Source: Bordetella flabilis
GTDB lineage: Bacteria > Pseudomonadota > Gammaproteobacteria > Burkholderiales > Burkholderiaceae_B
Reading direction: 5' to 3'
Assembly (NCBI RefSeq): GCF_001676725.1
Contig: NZ_CP016172.1
Coordinates: 1,984,001-2,048,000 of the forward strand
DNA: 64,000 bases
Positions 50,109 to 60,046 of this stretch are shown in pieces. Position 1 is the stretch's first letter; each line of letters begins with the position of its first letter. The notes below the pieces were generated by a model. It saw nothing but the letters and a program-made list of their open reading frames with translations, had not been told where the DNA came from and searched no databases. Position numbers and translations under genes: made by a program.

Positions 50109-51095
50109 TCAGTGGTCGCCGTCGTCGCCCTGCGGGCGGCGCGCGAAGCGACTGGCCAGCATCGCGCACACCATCAATTGCAGTTGGTGGAACATCATCA
50201 GGGGCAGCACGATGGCGCCCACGGCGTGGCCGGCGAACAGCACTTGCGCCATCGGGATCCCGCTGGCCAGGCTTTTCTTGGAACCGCAGAACAGCAGCGT
50301 GATGCGGTCCGGGATGTTGAAGTGCATGGCGCGGCCCAGCAGCGTGGTGGCCAGCAGGGCCAGCGCCAGGATGACCGCGCAGGCCACCACCAGGCCGGCC
50401 AGCGCCGGCAGGGGGGTGTTATGCCACAGTCCTTCGTTCACGGCCTCTGAAAAGGCCGTGTAGACGACCAGCAGGATAGAACCCTGGTCGACGATCTTCA
50501 GCAGGTTCTTGCGCTTGTGCACCCACCCGCCGATCCAGCGTCGCAGCGCCTGGCCCAGCACGAAGGGCAGCAGCAGCTGCAGCATGATCTTGCCCACCGC
50601 ATCGAACGAGACTGGCGAGTTGCTGGCGTTGACCACCACCAGGCCCACCACCAGCGGGGTGATGAAGATTCCCAGCAGGCTGGACGCCGACGCGCTGCAT
50701 ACCGCCGCGGGGACATTGCCCCGCGCCATGGACGTGAAGGCGATGGCCGACTGGACGGTGGCGGGCAGGCAGCACAGGAACATGACGCCCATGTACAGCT
50801 CCGGCGTGACCAGCGGTTCCAGCACCGGCCTGAGCAACAGGCCCAGGATCGGGAACAGGATGAAGGTGACCGAGAAGATCAGGCTGTGCAGGCGCCAGTG
50901 CGTGATCCCTGCGACGATGGCCTCGCGCGACAGCCGGGCGCCGTGCAGGAAGAACAGCAGGCCGACCGCGATGTCGGTGATGGCGTTGAAGGCGGGAAGT
51001 CCCTTGCCATGGGCGGGAAGGAAGCTGGCGATGACAACGGTGGTGATCAGGTACAGCGTGAAGCGGTCCGGCAGGAAACGAGTGATGCGGTTCAT
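50109..51095 (-). CDS. Bile acid:sodium symporter family transporter (YfeH/SBF-like)
   Basis: 328 residues with nine to ten hydrophobic helices and little else. The segments ITDIAVGLLFFLHGARLSRE, CCLPATVQSAIAFTSMARGN and LLFCGSKKSLASGIPMAQVLF are characteristic of the SBF-like subfamily (YfeH/RCH1) of the BASS superfamily. Substrates of this subgroup are not established. It is the last gene of the minus-strand group that includes pdxA, with a 104-bp gap. Confidence 0.87.
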   Translation of the reverse strand: MNRITRFLPDRFTLYLITTVVIASFLPAHGKGLPAFNAITDIAVGLLFFLHGARLSREAIVAGITHWRLHSLIFSVTFILFPILGLLLRPVLEPLVTPELYMGVMFLCCLPATVQSAIAFTSMARGNVPAAVCSASASSLLGIFITPLVVGLVVVNASNSPVSFDAVGKIMLQLLLPFVLGQALRRWIGGWVHKRKNLLKIVDQGSILLVVYTAFSEAVNEGLWHNTPLPALAGLVVACAVILALALLATTLLGRAMHFNIPDRITLLFCGSKKSLASGIPMAQVLFAGHAVGAIVLPLMMFHQLQLMVCAMLASRFARRPQGDDGDH

Positions 51096-51199
51096 TGAGG
51101 CTGCGGCAAAAACGTCCGGGCATGCGCGAGCCGCACGAGCCGGCGAGAGGGGAGAGAAGGGTCGGCGCTATTGTAGACCCGCACTCCCGCGCCAAGCTG

Positions 51200-52198
51200 T
51201 CAGTCTGCTGTCACGGCGTCTGGCGTCATGGCCAGCGCCACGTCGAAGGCGACCATGAGCGAAGTCGCGTCGGCGACGCCCTGCCACGCGATGTCGTAGG
51301 CGGTGCCGTGGTCGACGCTGGTGCGCACGAAGGGCAGCCCTACCGTCACGTTGACGCCTTCCTCCACGCCGAGGTACTTGACGGGAATCAGGCCCTGGTC
51401 GTGATACTGCGCGACCACGATGTCGAAATCGCCACGACGGGCGCGCATGAACACCGTGTCGCCGGGCCAGGGTCCGCTGGCATCGATGCCTTCGGCGCGG
51501 GCGGCATCGATTGCCGGGGCAATGATGTCGAGGTCCTCGCGGCCGAACTTGCCGTTCTCCCCGGCGTGCGGGTTGAGTCCCGCCACGGCGACCCGGGGAC
51601 GCGCGATCCCCATCTGCCGGCATGCCGCGTCGGCCAGGCGCATGGCGCGCAGTTCCGATTCGACCGTGATGCGCGCGAACACATCGGCCAGCGCCACGTG
51701 GATGGTCACCAGCAGGACGCGCAGCTCGCGATTGGCCAGCATCATGGCGAAATCCTGGGTGCCGCTGAACTCGGCCAGGATTTCGGTGTGCCCGGGATAG
51801 TCGATCCCGGCCGCGTGCATGGAAGCCTTGTTCAGGGGCGCCGTGACGATGGCGCGGATGCGCCCCGCCATGGCGTCGTCGATGGCCGCGCGCACATACG
51901 CGTAGGCCCCGCGTCCGGCCGCCGCATCCACCTTCCCGGGCGCCAGGTCTCCAGGGAGGGCGGGATGGCAGGCGACGACCTGGATCAGGCCGGCCTGGGG
52001 CACGAATGACCGGGCGTCAGCGATCTCCTGCACGGTCAGGCGCGCGCCCAGCAACTGGGCGGCACGCCGCAGCGTGCCCGCGTCGCCATAGACGACGGCA
52101 GGCGCGGCAAGGCCCTGGGCCATGGCCTGGACGATGATCTCCGGGCCGATGCCGGCGGCATCGCCCATGGTGATTCCGACGGGAGGCCGTTGGCTCAT
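51200..52198 (-). CDS. pdxA: 4-hydroxythreonine-4-phosphate dehydrogenase
   Basis: 332 residues of PdxA, which oxidises 4-phosphohydroxy-L-threonine in the DXP-dependent pyridoxal phosphate pathway. The start GITMGDAAGIGPEI and the metal-binding histidines in YPGHTEIL, LNPHAGENG and YHDQGLIPVK are all present. ATG 52198 is preferred over 52210 because GGAG lies nine bases upstream. It follows the PhoH-family gene by 18 bp. The dxs product supplies the second precursor of this vitamin. Confidence 0.93.
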   Translation of the reverse strand: MSQRPPVGITMGDAAGIGPEIIVQAMAQGLAAPAVVYGDAGTLRRAAQLLGARLTVQEIADARSFVPQAGLIQVVACHPALPGDLAPGKVDAAAGRGAYAYVRAAIDDAMAGRIRAIVTAPLNKASMHAAGIDYPGHTEILAEFSGTQDFAMMLANRELRVLLVTIHVALADVFARITVESELRAMRLADAACRQMGIARPRVAVAGLNPHAGENGKFGREDLDIIAPAIDAARAEGIDASGPWPGDTVFMRARRGDFDIVVAQYHDQGLIPVKYLGVEEGVNVTVGLPFVRTSVDHGTAYDIAWQGVADATSLMVAFDVALAMTPDAVTAD

Positions 52199-52216
52199 GC
52201 GAGGCTCCATCCGGCG

Positions 52217-53923
52217 CTAAAGGACATCCCCGGCGTAATCGGCCAGCCTGGACCGCTCGCCCCGCTGCAGCGTGACGTGGCCGGAGTGCGGCCAGCCCTT
52301 GAAGCGGTCTACCACGTAGGTCAGTCCGGAACTGCCCTCCGTGAGATACGGCGTGTCGATCTGCGCGATGTTCCCCAGGCAGATCACCTTGGTGCCGGGG
52401 CCGGCCCGCGTGACCAGCGTCTTCATCTGCTTGGGCGTCAGGTTCTGCGCCTCGTCGATGATCAGGTACTTGTTCAGGAAGGTGCGGCCGCGCATGAAGT
52501 TCAGCGACTTCACCTTGATGCGGGAACGTATGAGGTCCATGGTGGCGGCGCGGCCCCAATCGCCGCTGCCTTCTCCGTCGCCCATGTTGAGCACGTCCAG
52601 GTTGTCTTCCAGGGCGCCCATCCAGGGCAGCATTTTTTCTTCCTCCGTCCCGGGCAGGAAGCCGATGTCCTCGCCGACCGGCACGGTGACACGGGTCATG
52701 ATGATCTCGGTGTAGCGCTTGGTCTCCAGGACCTGGGTCAGTCCGGCCGCCAGGGCCAGCAGGGTCTTGCCCGTGCCCGCCTGCCCCAGCAGCGAGATGA
52801 AGTCGCACTCCGGGTTCATCAGCAGGTTCAAGGCGAAGTTCTGTTCGCGGTTGCGCGCCGTGATGCCCCAGACATTATTCTTGCCGTGCGTGTAGTCGCG
52901 CAGCGTCGCCAGGACCGCGGTCTTGCCGCTGACCTCGCGTACCTGGGCATACAGCGGCATCTGTCCTTCGAAATACACGAACTGGTTGACCACGAACTGC
53001 GCGCACAGCGGCCCGTTGATGCGGTAGAACGTGGTGCCGCCCTGCTGCCAGGATTCCACGTCCTTGCCGTGCTTGTTCCAGAAGTCCTCCGGCAACTGCA
53101 TGACGCCGGTATAGAGCAGGTCCGAGTCTTCCAGGACGTGGTCATTGAAGTAATCCTCGGCCGCCATGCCCAGCGCCCGGGCCTTCAGGCGCATGTTGAT
53201 GTCCTTGGACACCAGCACGACTTCGCGCTGCGGATACTTTTCCTGCAGCGCGCGCACCACCCCCAGTATCTGGTTGTCGGCCTTGCCCATGGGCAGGTCG
53301 GACGGCAGCGTGCTGTGTATGGCCGTGGTCTGCAGCAGCAGGCGGCCGTTGGCGTCCTTGTTGCCCAGCGCGTTAAGCGCCAGGCCTTCGTCCAGCTTGA
53401 CCGTGTCGCTGACCAGCGCATCCAGCGATCGGCTGACCTGGCGGGCGTTGCGCGCCACTTCGGACATGCCTTTCTTCTGGTGGTCCAGCTCTTCCAGCGT
53501 CATCATCGGCAGGAAGATGTCGTGTTCCTCGAAGCGGAACAGCGAAGTCGGATCGTGCAGCAGGACATTGGTGTCCAGCACGAACAGCTTGCGCACACCG
53601 GCCTCGGCCCGTATGCGGTTCTTGCGCGCCGGCCCGGTCACCGGGGGTGGCGTGGCCGCGCGCAGGGCGGGGGCGGTACCGGCCGCCGCCGCGGGCGCCT
53701 GCCCCGTGGCGGTGTTGGCGGCCGGGGCCTTGCGCGCCGTGCTCTTGCGTGGGGCCTCGGCCCGGGCTTCGCCCATGCCGGCAAGCTCGGGCTGGACCAG
53801 CCTGGCGGGCTGCTGGGGGTTCGATGCCGGCTTGGCCGCCGGTGCGGCCGGGGTGCGGGCGGCTTCGCCCGACGGGAAGGTCAGGATGGCGGCGGGGCGG
53901 GTGGGCAACTTGGGAAGCGGCAT
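52217..53923 (-). CDS. PIN domain plus PhoH-type ATPase (PhoH2-like)
   Basis: 568 residues. After a 100-residue Ala/Pro-rich N-terminus comes a PIN RNase domain (FVLDTNVLLHDP with the first catalytic Asp, LEELDHQKKG) and then the PhoH ATPase with Walker A LGQAGTGKT and Walker B YLIIDEAQNLTP. PIN-PhoH proteins are RNA-unwinding RNases in other bacteria; here the role is inferred. ATG 53923 (MPLPKLPTRPAAILTF) has AAGGAGAG upstream. The frame remains open further upstream through bcp in another register and is rejected. Confidence 0.9.
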   Translation of the reverse strand: MPLPKLPTRPAAILTFPSGEAARTPAAPAAKPASNPQQPARLVQPELAGMGEARAEAPRKSTARKAPAANTATGQAPAAAAGTAPALRAATPPPVTGPARKNRIRAEAGVRKLFVLDTNVLLHDPTSLFRFEEHDIFLPMMTLEELDHQKKGMSEVARNARQVSRSLDALVSDTVKLDEGLALNALGNKDANGRLLLQTTAIHSTLPSDLPMGKADNQILGVVRALQEKYPQREVVLVSKDINMRLKARALGMAAEDYFNDHVLEDSDLLYTGVMQLPEDFWNKHGKDVESWQQGGTTFYRINGPLCAQFVVNQFVYFEGQMPLYAQVREVSGKTAVLATLRDYTHGKNNVWGITARNREQNFALNLLMNPECDFISLLGQAGTGKTLLALAAGLTQVLETKRYTEIIMTRVTVPVGEDIGFLPGTEEEKMLPWMGALEDNLDVLNMGDGEGSGDWGRAATMDLIRSRIKVKSLNFMRGRTFLNKYLIIDEAQNLTPKQMKTLVTRAGPGTKVICLGNIAQIDTPYLTEGSSGLTYVVDRFKGWPHSGHVTLQRGERSRLADYAGDVL

Positions 53924-53982
53924 GGACGTCACTCTCCTTGGGGGGCCGGCAATATCGCCTGACGATGACTGCGCAAAACGGA

Positions 53983-54447
53983 TCAACCGATGCTTTTGGC
54001 GGCTTGCAGGACTTCCTTCGCATGGCCGGGCACCTTCACGCCCCGCCACTCCTGCACCAGCACGCCATAGGCATCGATCAGGAAGGTGCTGCGTTCGATA
54101 CCGCGCACCTGCTTGCCATACATATTTTTCTGCTTGATGACCCCGAACAGATTGCACACGGTTTCGTCGGGGTCGGCGATGAGGGGGAAGGGAAGCTCGA
54201 ATTTGCAGCGGAAATTCTCGTGCGACTTCAGCGTGTCGCGCGATATACCCAGCACCACGCAACTGGCCGCCAGGAATTCCTCGTGCAGATCGCGGAAGTC
54301 CTGGCTTTCGGTGGTGCAGCCCGGGGTGTTGTCCTTGGGATAGAAATAGAGGACCACGGCGCGCCCACGGCATTGCTCCAGGCTGATCGGGCCTATGGTG
54401 CTGTCTGCGCTGAAAAGCGGGGCGGGTTTGCCTATGATCGGCTTCAT
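53983..54447 (-). CDS. bcp: Peroxiredoxin of the Bcp/PrxQ family
   Basis: 154 residues. The peroxidatic cysteine lies in YPKDNTPGCTTESQDFRD with the conserved PxxxTPGC context; the enzyme reduces hydroperoxides with thioredoxin. The resolving cysteine usually five residues on (TPGCTxxxC) is absent, being replaced by Ser/Gln; another cysteine occurs in AASCVVLGIS and could act as an atypical partner, or the enzyme is 1-Cys. ATG 54447 overlaps the stop of the preceding Mth938-like gene. Confidence 0.93.
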   Translation of the reverse strand: MKPIIGKPAPLFSADSTIGPISLEQCRGRAVVLYFYPKDNTPGCTTESQDFRDLHEEFLAASCVVLGISRDTLKSHENFRCKFELPFPLIADPDETVCNLFGVIKQKNMYGKQVRGIERSTFLIDAYGVLVQEWRGVKVPGHAKEVLQAAKSIG

Positions 54448-54935
54448 TGCGAGGGATCTCCGGTGGGAATCAGTGCGACGACGACGCGGCGGCCTTCGGC
54501 CATAAGTATGTTGTAGGTCCGTGCGGCGGCCTGCGTATCCATGACCTCGATGCCGACACCGGATTTCAGCAGAGGGCGCAGCACGTCCGGCCGCAGGAAT
54601 CGCTGGCGGCCGCCCGTGCCGATGAGCAGGACTTCGGGGGCGTTGGGTGGAAGGGCCGGCGCCGCTTCGGGTTCGTCGAGGAAGGCCAGCGGATCGTGGA
54701 CCGGTTCCGGCAGGCCGGCGGCCTGGCGCAATAGCGCGGAAGTGATCTGATCTGCGCTGGTGACCTGCCATTCTGCGACCGGGCCTTCCGGGCCGAATGC
54801 GACAGCGTGGGAAAAACGTACCTGGTTGACTTTGATATATCCGTCACCGTATGCGGTGACGGTATTCAGCGCCGACGCAGGGTCTGTGTGCAGCTTCAAT
54901 AAGGACTCCGGCTTGTTGTGCGGATAATAGCGCAT
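54444..54935 (-). CDS. Mth938-like (DUF498) domain protein
   Basis: 163 residues from ATG 54935 (MRYYPHNKPESLLKL); a GTG ten codons earlier is possible. The C-terminal domain with APEVLLIGTGGRQRFL, LLKSGVGIEVMDTQAAARTYNILMAEGRRVVVALIP is the Mth938/NDUFAF3-like fold, whose mitochondrial relatives help assemble complex I. The bacterial function is unknown. Its stop overlaps bcp, and it is divergent from alaC. Confidence 0.85.
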   Translation of the reverse strand: MRYYPHNKPESLLKLHTDPASALNTVTAYGDGYIKVNQVRFSHAVAFGPEGPVAEWQVTSADQITSALLRQAAGLPEPVHDPLAFLDEPEAAPALPPNAPEVLLIGTGGRQRFLRPDVLRPLLKSGVGIEVMDTQAAARTYNILMAEGRRVVVALIPTGDPSQ

Positions 54936-55066
54936 CGAACCGCGCGCATGTTGCGCGCCCAACACGGGCGAAATCCCTTTTGCCGGTGTATTTGCCGCGC
55001 TGCCCGCCTTCGGCTAGATTATCGGGTTAGCCCATAATTCCCCACCCCGCAACAAGGATTCCCGCC

Positions 55067-56254
55067 ATGAGGAAGTTCTCGCGCATCGAGCGCCTGCCGC
55101 CTTACGTTTTCAATATCACTGCCGAATTGAAAATGGCGGCACGTCGGCGCGGCGAGGACATCATCGACATGTCGATGGGGAACCCGGACGGCGCCACGCC
55201 GCGGCATATCGTCGACAAGCTTATCGAGGCAACCAACCGTCCGGACACGCACGGCTATTCGGTTTCGAAGGGGATCCCGCGCCTGCGCAAGGCCATTTCT
55301 GACTGGTATCGCCGCCGCTACGACGTGGAGATCGATCCGGACAGCGAAGCCATCGTCACGATCGGCTCCAAGGAAGGCCTGGCGCACCTCATGCTGGCCA
55401 CCCTGGACCAGGGCGATACCGTACTGGTGCCCAACCCCAGCTACCCCATCCATATCTATGGGGCGGTGATCGCCGGGGCGAATATCCGGTCGGTGCGCAT
55501 GACGCCGGGCGTGGATTTCTTCGAGGAGCTGGAGCGCGCGGTGCGCGAATCCATCCCCAAGCCCAAGATGATGGTGCTGGGTTTTCCCAGCAACCCGACC
55601 GCCCAATGCGTGGACCTGTCCTTCTTCGAACGCGTGGTCTCGCTGGCCAAGGAGCACGATATCCTGGTTGTGCATGACCTGGCCTACGCGGATATCTGCT
55701 TCGACGGCTACGTGGCGCCGTCCATCATGCAGGTGGAGGGCGCGCGCGATGTCGCCGTCGAGTTCTTCACCATGAGCAAGAGCTACAACATGGCCGGATG
55801 GCGCATCGGCTTCATGGTGGGCAACCGCGAACTGGTGCATGCCCTGGCGCGCATCAAGAGCTACCACGACTACGGCACCTTCACGCCGATCCAGGTGGCC
55901 TCGATCGCGGCGCTGGATGGTCCGCAGGACGGCGTGCGCCAGGTGGTGGAACAGTACCGCAGCCGCCGCGACGTGCTGGCGCGCGGGCTGCATGAGGCCG
56001 GCTGGAACGTCGAGATCCCGAAGGCCTCGATGTACATCTGGGCGGAAATCCCCGAGCCCTACAAGGCCCTGGGCTCGCTGGAATTCGCCAAGCGCCTGCT
56101 GGCCGATGCCAAGGTCGCGGTTTCGCCCGGCATCGGTTTCGGCGAGTATGGCGACGACTATGTCCGCTTCGCGCTCATCGAAAACGAACAGCGCACCCGC
56201 CAGGCGGTGCGCGGCATCAAGGAAATGTTCCGCAAGGACGGATTGCTGAAATGA
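55067..56254 (+). CDS. alaC: Alanine/aminotransferase AlaC-type
   Basis: 395 residues, class I/II PLP aminotransferase. The PLP-binding lysine is K238 in [10 protein letters not shown]; the [12 protein letters not shown] and SNPTAQC segments are characteristic of the AlaC/YfdZ group that makes glutamate-pyruvate transaminations (and methionine-related ones in some species). AAGGA is upstream of the ATG. It overlaps hom by four bases, so it heads the hom-thrC operon. Confidence 0.88.
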   Translation: MRKFSRIERLPPYVFNITAELKMAARRRGEDIIDMSMGNPDGATPRHIVDKLIEATNRPDTHGYSVSKGIPRLRKAISDWYRRRYDVEIDPDSEAIVTIGSKEGLAHLMLATLDQGDTVLVPNPSYPIHIYGAVIAGANIRSVRMTPGVDFFEELERAVRESIPKPKMMVLGFPSNPTAQCVDLSFFERVVSLAKEHDILVVHDLAYADICFDGYVAPSIMQVEGARDVAVEFFTMSKSYNMAGWRIGFMVGNRELVHALARIKSYHDYGTFTPIQVASIAALDGPQDGVRQVVEQYRSRRDVLARGLHEAGWNVEIPKASMYIWAEIPEPYKALGSLEFAKRLLADAKVAVSPGIGFGEYGDDYVRFALIENEQRTRQAVRGIKEMFRKDGLLK

Positions 56255-57555
56255 ATCCCATGAAGGTAGGCCTGCTGGGGTTGGGCGTGGTGGGCGGTGG
56301 CACGTGGACCGTGCTGTCGCGCAACGCGGAAGAAATCGCGCGGCGCGCGGGCCGACGCATCGAGGTCACCCATATCGCCGTGCGGGATGCGGCCAAGGCG
56401 GCCGCCCGGGTGGGCGACGCCGTGGCCGTCACCACCGATCCGTACCAGGTGGTGCGCGACCCCAATATCGATATCGTCGTCGAGCTGATCGGCGGCGACA
56501 CGCTGGCGCGCGAACTGGTGCTCGAAGCCATCAACCAGGGCAAGCATGTGGTCACGGCCAACAAGGCGCTGCTGGCCAAGCATGGCAACGAGATCTTCGC
56601 GGCCGCGTCCGCGCGCGGCGTGATGGTCGCCTTCGAGGCGGCGGTGGCCGGCGGCATTCCCATCATCAAGGCGATACGGGAAGGCCTGACCGCCAATCGC
56701 ATCGAGTGGGTGGCCGGCATCATCAACGGCACGACGAATTTCATCCTGTCCGAGATGCGTACGCGCGGACTGCCGTTTGCCGAAGTCCTGGCCGAGGCCC
56801 AGCGCCTGGGCTATGCCGAGGCCGATCCCACCTTCGATATCGAAGGCGTGGACGCCGCGCACAAGCTGACCTTGCTGGCCTCGCTGGCTTTCGGCGTGCC
56901 CGTGCAGTTCGACAAGGCCTATGTGGAGGGGATTTCGCAGCTGGCGCAAGAGGACATTGCGCATGCCGAACGCCTGGGTTACCGCATCAAGCTGCTGGGC
57001 ATGACGCGACGGCGCCCCGACGGTATCGAGCTGCGCGTGCATCCGGCCCTGGTGCCGGCCGAGCGCCTCCTGGCCAATGTGGAAGGTCCCATGAACGCCG
57101 TGCTGGTGCGCGGTGACGCGGTGGGGCCGACCCTGTACTACGGCCAGGGCGCCGGCGAAGAGCCGACCGCTTCGGCGGTGGTGGCGGACCTCGTCGACGT
57201 GACGCGGCTGCATACGGCCGACCCGGGCAACCGCGTGCCGCACCTGGCCTTCCAGCCCGATGCGATGTCCGACACCCCTATCCTGCCGATCGAAAAGGTA
57301 TCGACGTCGTACTATCTGCGGCTGCGGGTGGATGACCAGCCCGGTGTGCTGGCCGATATCGCCCGTGTGCTGGCCGAGCACCGCATTTCCATCGGTTCCA
57401 TGATCCAGCAGCCCTCGCATATCGGTGGCGCGGACATTATTTTCCTTACGCACCAGGCCGTCGAAGGCCAGGTCAACCGCGCGATCGAGCGCATCGAAGG
57501 GCTGCCCTTCGTGCGTTCGCGCATGACCCGTATCCGCATGGAGACCTTATCGTGA
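56251..57555 (+). CDS. hom: Homoserine dehydrogenase
   Basis: 434 residues. The N-terminal Rossmann motif [13 protein letters not shown] binds NAD(P)[15 protein letters not shown] and [17 protein letters not shown] are the catalytic-domain signatures; the C-terminal 80 residues are an ACT domain ([21 protein letters not shown]) for threonine feedback. It converts aspartate semialdehyde to homoserine. It overlaps both neighbours by four bases and forms the threonine operon with thrC. Confidence 0.97.
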   Translation: MNPMKVGLLGLGVVGGGTWTVLSRNAEEIARRAGRRIEVTHIAVRDAAKAAARVGDAVAVTTDPYQVVRDPNIDIVVELIGGDTLARELVLEAINQGKHVVTANKALLAKHGNEIFAAASARGVMVAFEAAVAGGIPIIKAIREGLTANRIEWVAGIINGTTNFILSEMRTRGLPFAEVLAEAQRLGYAEADPTFDIEGVDAAHKLTLLASLAFGVPVQFDKAYVEGISQLAQEDIAHAERLGYRIKLLGMTRRRPDGIELRVHPALVPAERLLANVEGPMNAVLVRGDAVGPTLYYGQGAGEEPTASAVVADLVDVTRLHTADPGNRVPHLAFQPDAMSDTPILPIEKVSTSYYLRLRVDDQPGVLADIARVLAEHRISIGSMIQQPSHIGGADIIFLTHQAVEGQVNRAIERIEGLPFVRSRMTRIRMETLS

Positions 57556-58961
57556 AATACGTTTCCACGCGTGGCGGCATGGCGCCGCAAAGTTTCTCCG
57601 ACATCCTGCTGGAAGGGCTGGCCCCCGACGGCGGCCTGGCCGTGCCGGAGGTCCTGCCGCGCCTGTCCGCCGAGACGCTCGCCGGCTGGCGCGGGTTGCC
57701 TTATGCGGACCTGGCGTTCGAAGTGCTGAGCCTGTTCGCCGACGATATCCCGGCGGACGACCTGCGCCGGCTGACGCGCGCCGCCTATACCGAGCAGATC
57801 TTCGGCAGCGAGGACATCGTGCCCTTGCGGCCCCTGGGCGGCGGGCTGAGCCTGCTGGGCTTGTCCGAGGGCCCGACCCTGGCCTTCAAGGACATGGCCA
57901 TGCAGTTCCTGGGGCAGGTTTTCGAATACGTGCTGACCAAGCGCGGCACGACCCTGAATATCCTGGGCGCCACCTCCGGCGATACGGGGTCGGCCGCCGA
58001 ATATGCCTTGCGCGGCAAGAAGGGCGTGGCGGTATTCATGCTGTCGCCGCACGGGCGCATGAGCGCTTTCCAGCGCGCCCAGATGTATTCGCTGCAGGAT
58101 CCGAACATCCACAATATCGCGGTGCACGGCGTCTTCGACGACTGCCAGGACATCGTCAAGGCGCTGGCCGGCGACCTGAAGTTCAAGGCCGAGTGCCGCA
58201 TCGGCGCCGTCAATTCGATCAACTGGGCGCGCATCGCGGCTCAGGTGGTGTACTACATCCACGGTTGGCTGAAGGCCACCACGCGGGCGGACCAGCAGGT
58301 GTCCTTCGCGGTGCCGTCCGGCAACTTCGGCAATATCCTGGCAGGCCATATCGCCCGCCGCATGGGTCTGCCGGTGCGTCACCTGGTGCTGGCGACCAAC
58401 GAGAACAACGTCCTCGAGGAATTTTTCCGTACGGGCGTCTACCGCCCGCGGCCTGCCGTGCAGACCTACGCGACCTCCAGTCCTTCGATGGATATTTCGC
58501 GCGCCTCGAATTTCGAGCGTTTCGTGTACGACCTGGTCGGCGGCGATGCCGCACGGGTGGCCGCGCTGTGGAAAGAGCTGGCGGGTACCGGGCAGTTCGA
58601 CCTGTCATCGCTGCGGCCCGCGTTCGCATCGCAATATGGTTTTGTCGCGGGCGCCAGTTCGCATGCCGACCGCCTGGCGACGATACGCTCCACCTATGAC
58701 GAGAGCGGCGTGTTGATCGATCCGCACACCGCCGACGGCGTCAAGGTGGCGCAGGCCTATGTGGAGCCGGGCGTGCCCATGCTGGTGCTGGAAACCGCGT
58801 TGCCGGCCAAGTTCTCCGACACCATCGAGGAAGCGCTGGGCCGGCGCGTGCCGCCTCCCGCGGCGCTGGCGGACCTGGAATCGCTGCCGCAGCGTGTGCA
58901 GATCCTCGACTGCGATGCCGAGGCCGTGAAAGCCTACGTGCGCACGCACGCCGCCTTGTAA
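57552..58961 (+). CDS. thrC: Threonine synthase
   Basis: 469 residues of the fungal-type/long threonine synthase group: [29 protein letters not shown] start, PLP lysine K113 in LAFKDMAMQFLG, and GATSGDTGSAAEYA. It converts O-phosphohomoserine to threonine. No homoserine kinase gene is adjacent. The 3' end overlaps the 3' end of the converging apbE gene by 28 bp. Confidence 0.97.
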   Translation: MKYVSTRGGMAPQSFSDILLEGLAPDGGLAVPEVLPRLSAETLAGWRGLPYADLAFEVLSLFADDIPADDLRRLTRAAYTEQIFGSEDIVPLRPLGGGLSLLGLSEGPTLAFKDMAMQFLGQVFEYVLTKRGTTLNILGATSGDTGSAAEYALRGKKGVAVFMLSPHGRMSAFQRAQMYSLQDPNIHNIAVHGVFDDCQDIVKALAGDLKFKAECRIGAVNSINWARIAAQVVYYIHGWLKATTRADQQVSFAVPSGNFGNILAGHIARRMGLPVRHLVLATNENNVLEEFFRTGVYRPRPAVQTYATSSPSMDISRASNFERFVYDLVGGDAARVAALWKELAGTGQFDLSSLRPAFASQYGFVAGASSHADRLATIRSTYDESGVLIDPHTADGVKVAQAYVEPGVPMLVLETALPAKFSDTIEEALGRRVPPPAALADLESLPQRVQILDCDAEAVKAYVRTHAAL

Positions 58962-60046
58962 GCCGCGGCGAGGCGGCGGCCGGACGGCTGCGCCAGGCAA
59001 GCCTGGAAGGCCGGGGTCGGCGCGACCCTGAGGCCGCCGTCGCCACGCAGCAGGAATACCGCCGCGATGCCGCGCGCCCGCGCCCATGCCATTCCGTTCC
59101 GCTCGCCCAGGACCAGCAGCGCGGTCGCCAGCGCGTCCGCCTGCATGCAGCCGCCGTGCAGCACGGACACCGACGCCACGCCATTGTCCACGGCAAGGCC
59201 CGTGCGCGGGTCCAGCGTGTGCGCATGGCGGCGCCCCTGGTGCATGAAATAGCGTTGGTAATCGCCCGAGGTGGCCAGCGCGGCGTCGCCCAGGCTCAGG
59301 GCCAGCGCGGGACGCCCATCCTCCGGGCTTTCGATGCCCACCCGCCAGGGCTGGCCATCGGGGCGCTTGCCTCGCGCGCGCAGTTCACCCCCCACCTCGA
59401 CCAGGTAATGCCGCAAGCCCAATGCATCGAGCGCTTTCGCTGCAGCGTCGACGCCATAACCCTTGGCGATGGACGAAAGGTCGAGCATGACGCCGCCCGG
59501 CTGCCAGATGCGCTGCGCCGATTCGTCCAGCCGCAGCGCCCGCCAGCCCGCGTCGCTGCGCCATTGCCCGAGCCAGGCCGGATCCGGGGGGCGCGCACCG
59601 GGTGGGCGGGACGCCTGTCGCGTGTCCTGGTGTGCACCGCGCGGGCCGAACCCCCAGGCCTCGGCCAGGGCTCCCGCCGCGGGATCGTAGGCGCCTTGTG
59701 TTTCCTCCGCCAGCCAGAGCGCATAGCGCATCACTTCGAAAAATGCGGCGGGGACGCGGTACCAGCCCTGCAAGGCGCGATTGAAGCGCGACAGGTCTGT
59801 ATCGTTTTCCCAATGGCTCATCTGGGCCACGACGTCGTCCAGGGCGGCCTGGATCGCATGTCGTGCCCCGTGTTGCGTGACGCCTGGCGGCAGCAGCAGC
59901 CGAGCCGACCATGTGGTTCCCATCGTCGCGCCGGCCGGCGCGGCCGGCCGCGCCGGCGCCGGCGTGGGCGCGCGGACCGCCATGTGGTCCTGCGCCCGCG
60001 GCTGCACGAGCCGCTGCCAGCGCGCCGCTGTCGGCACGTCACTCAA
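58934..60046 (-). CDS. apbE: FAD:protein FMN transferase (ApbE family)
   Basis: Up to 370 residues. The motifs ATMGTTWSARL, IAKGYGVDAAAKAL, VEVGGELRARG and HTLDPRTG (Mg-binding) are those of ApbE, the Mg-dependent enzyme that attaches FMN from FAD to a Thr/Ser of partner proteins in the periplasm. The frame starts at TTG 60046, overlapping the DUF4198 stop; ATG 59983 (AGGA upstream) is an alternative. Neither start gives a convincing signal peptide, which is odd for a periplasmic enzyme. The likely target is the DUF2271 protein two genes upstream. Confidence 0.88.
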   Translation of the reverse strand: MSDVPTAARWQRLVQPRAQDHMAVRAPTPAPARPAAPAGATMGTTWSARLLLPPGVTQHGARHAIQAALDDVVAQMSHWENDTDLSRFNRALQGWYRVPAAFFEVMRYALWLAEETQGAYDPAAGALAEAWGFGPRGAHQDTRQASRPPGARPPDPAWLGQWRSDAGWRALRLDESAQRIWQPGGVMLDLSSIAKGYGVDAAAKALDALGLRHYLVEVGGELRARGKRPDGQPWRVGIESPEDGRPALALSLGDAALATSGDYQRYFMHQGRRHAHTLDPRTGLAVDNGVASVSVLHGGCMQADALATALLVLGERNGMAWARARGIAAVFLLRGDGGLRVAPTPAFQACLAQPSGRRLAAAYKAACVRT

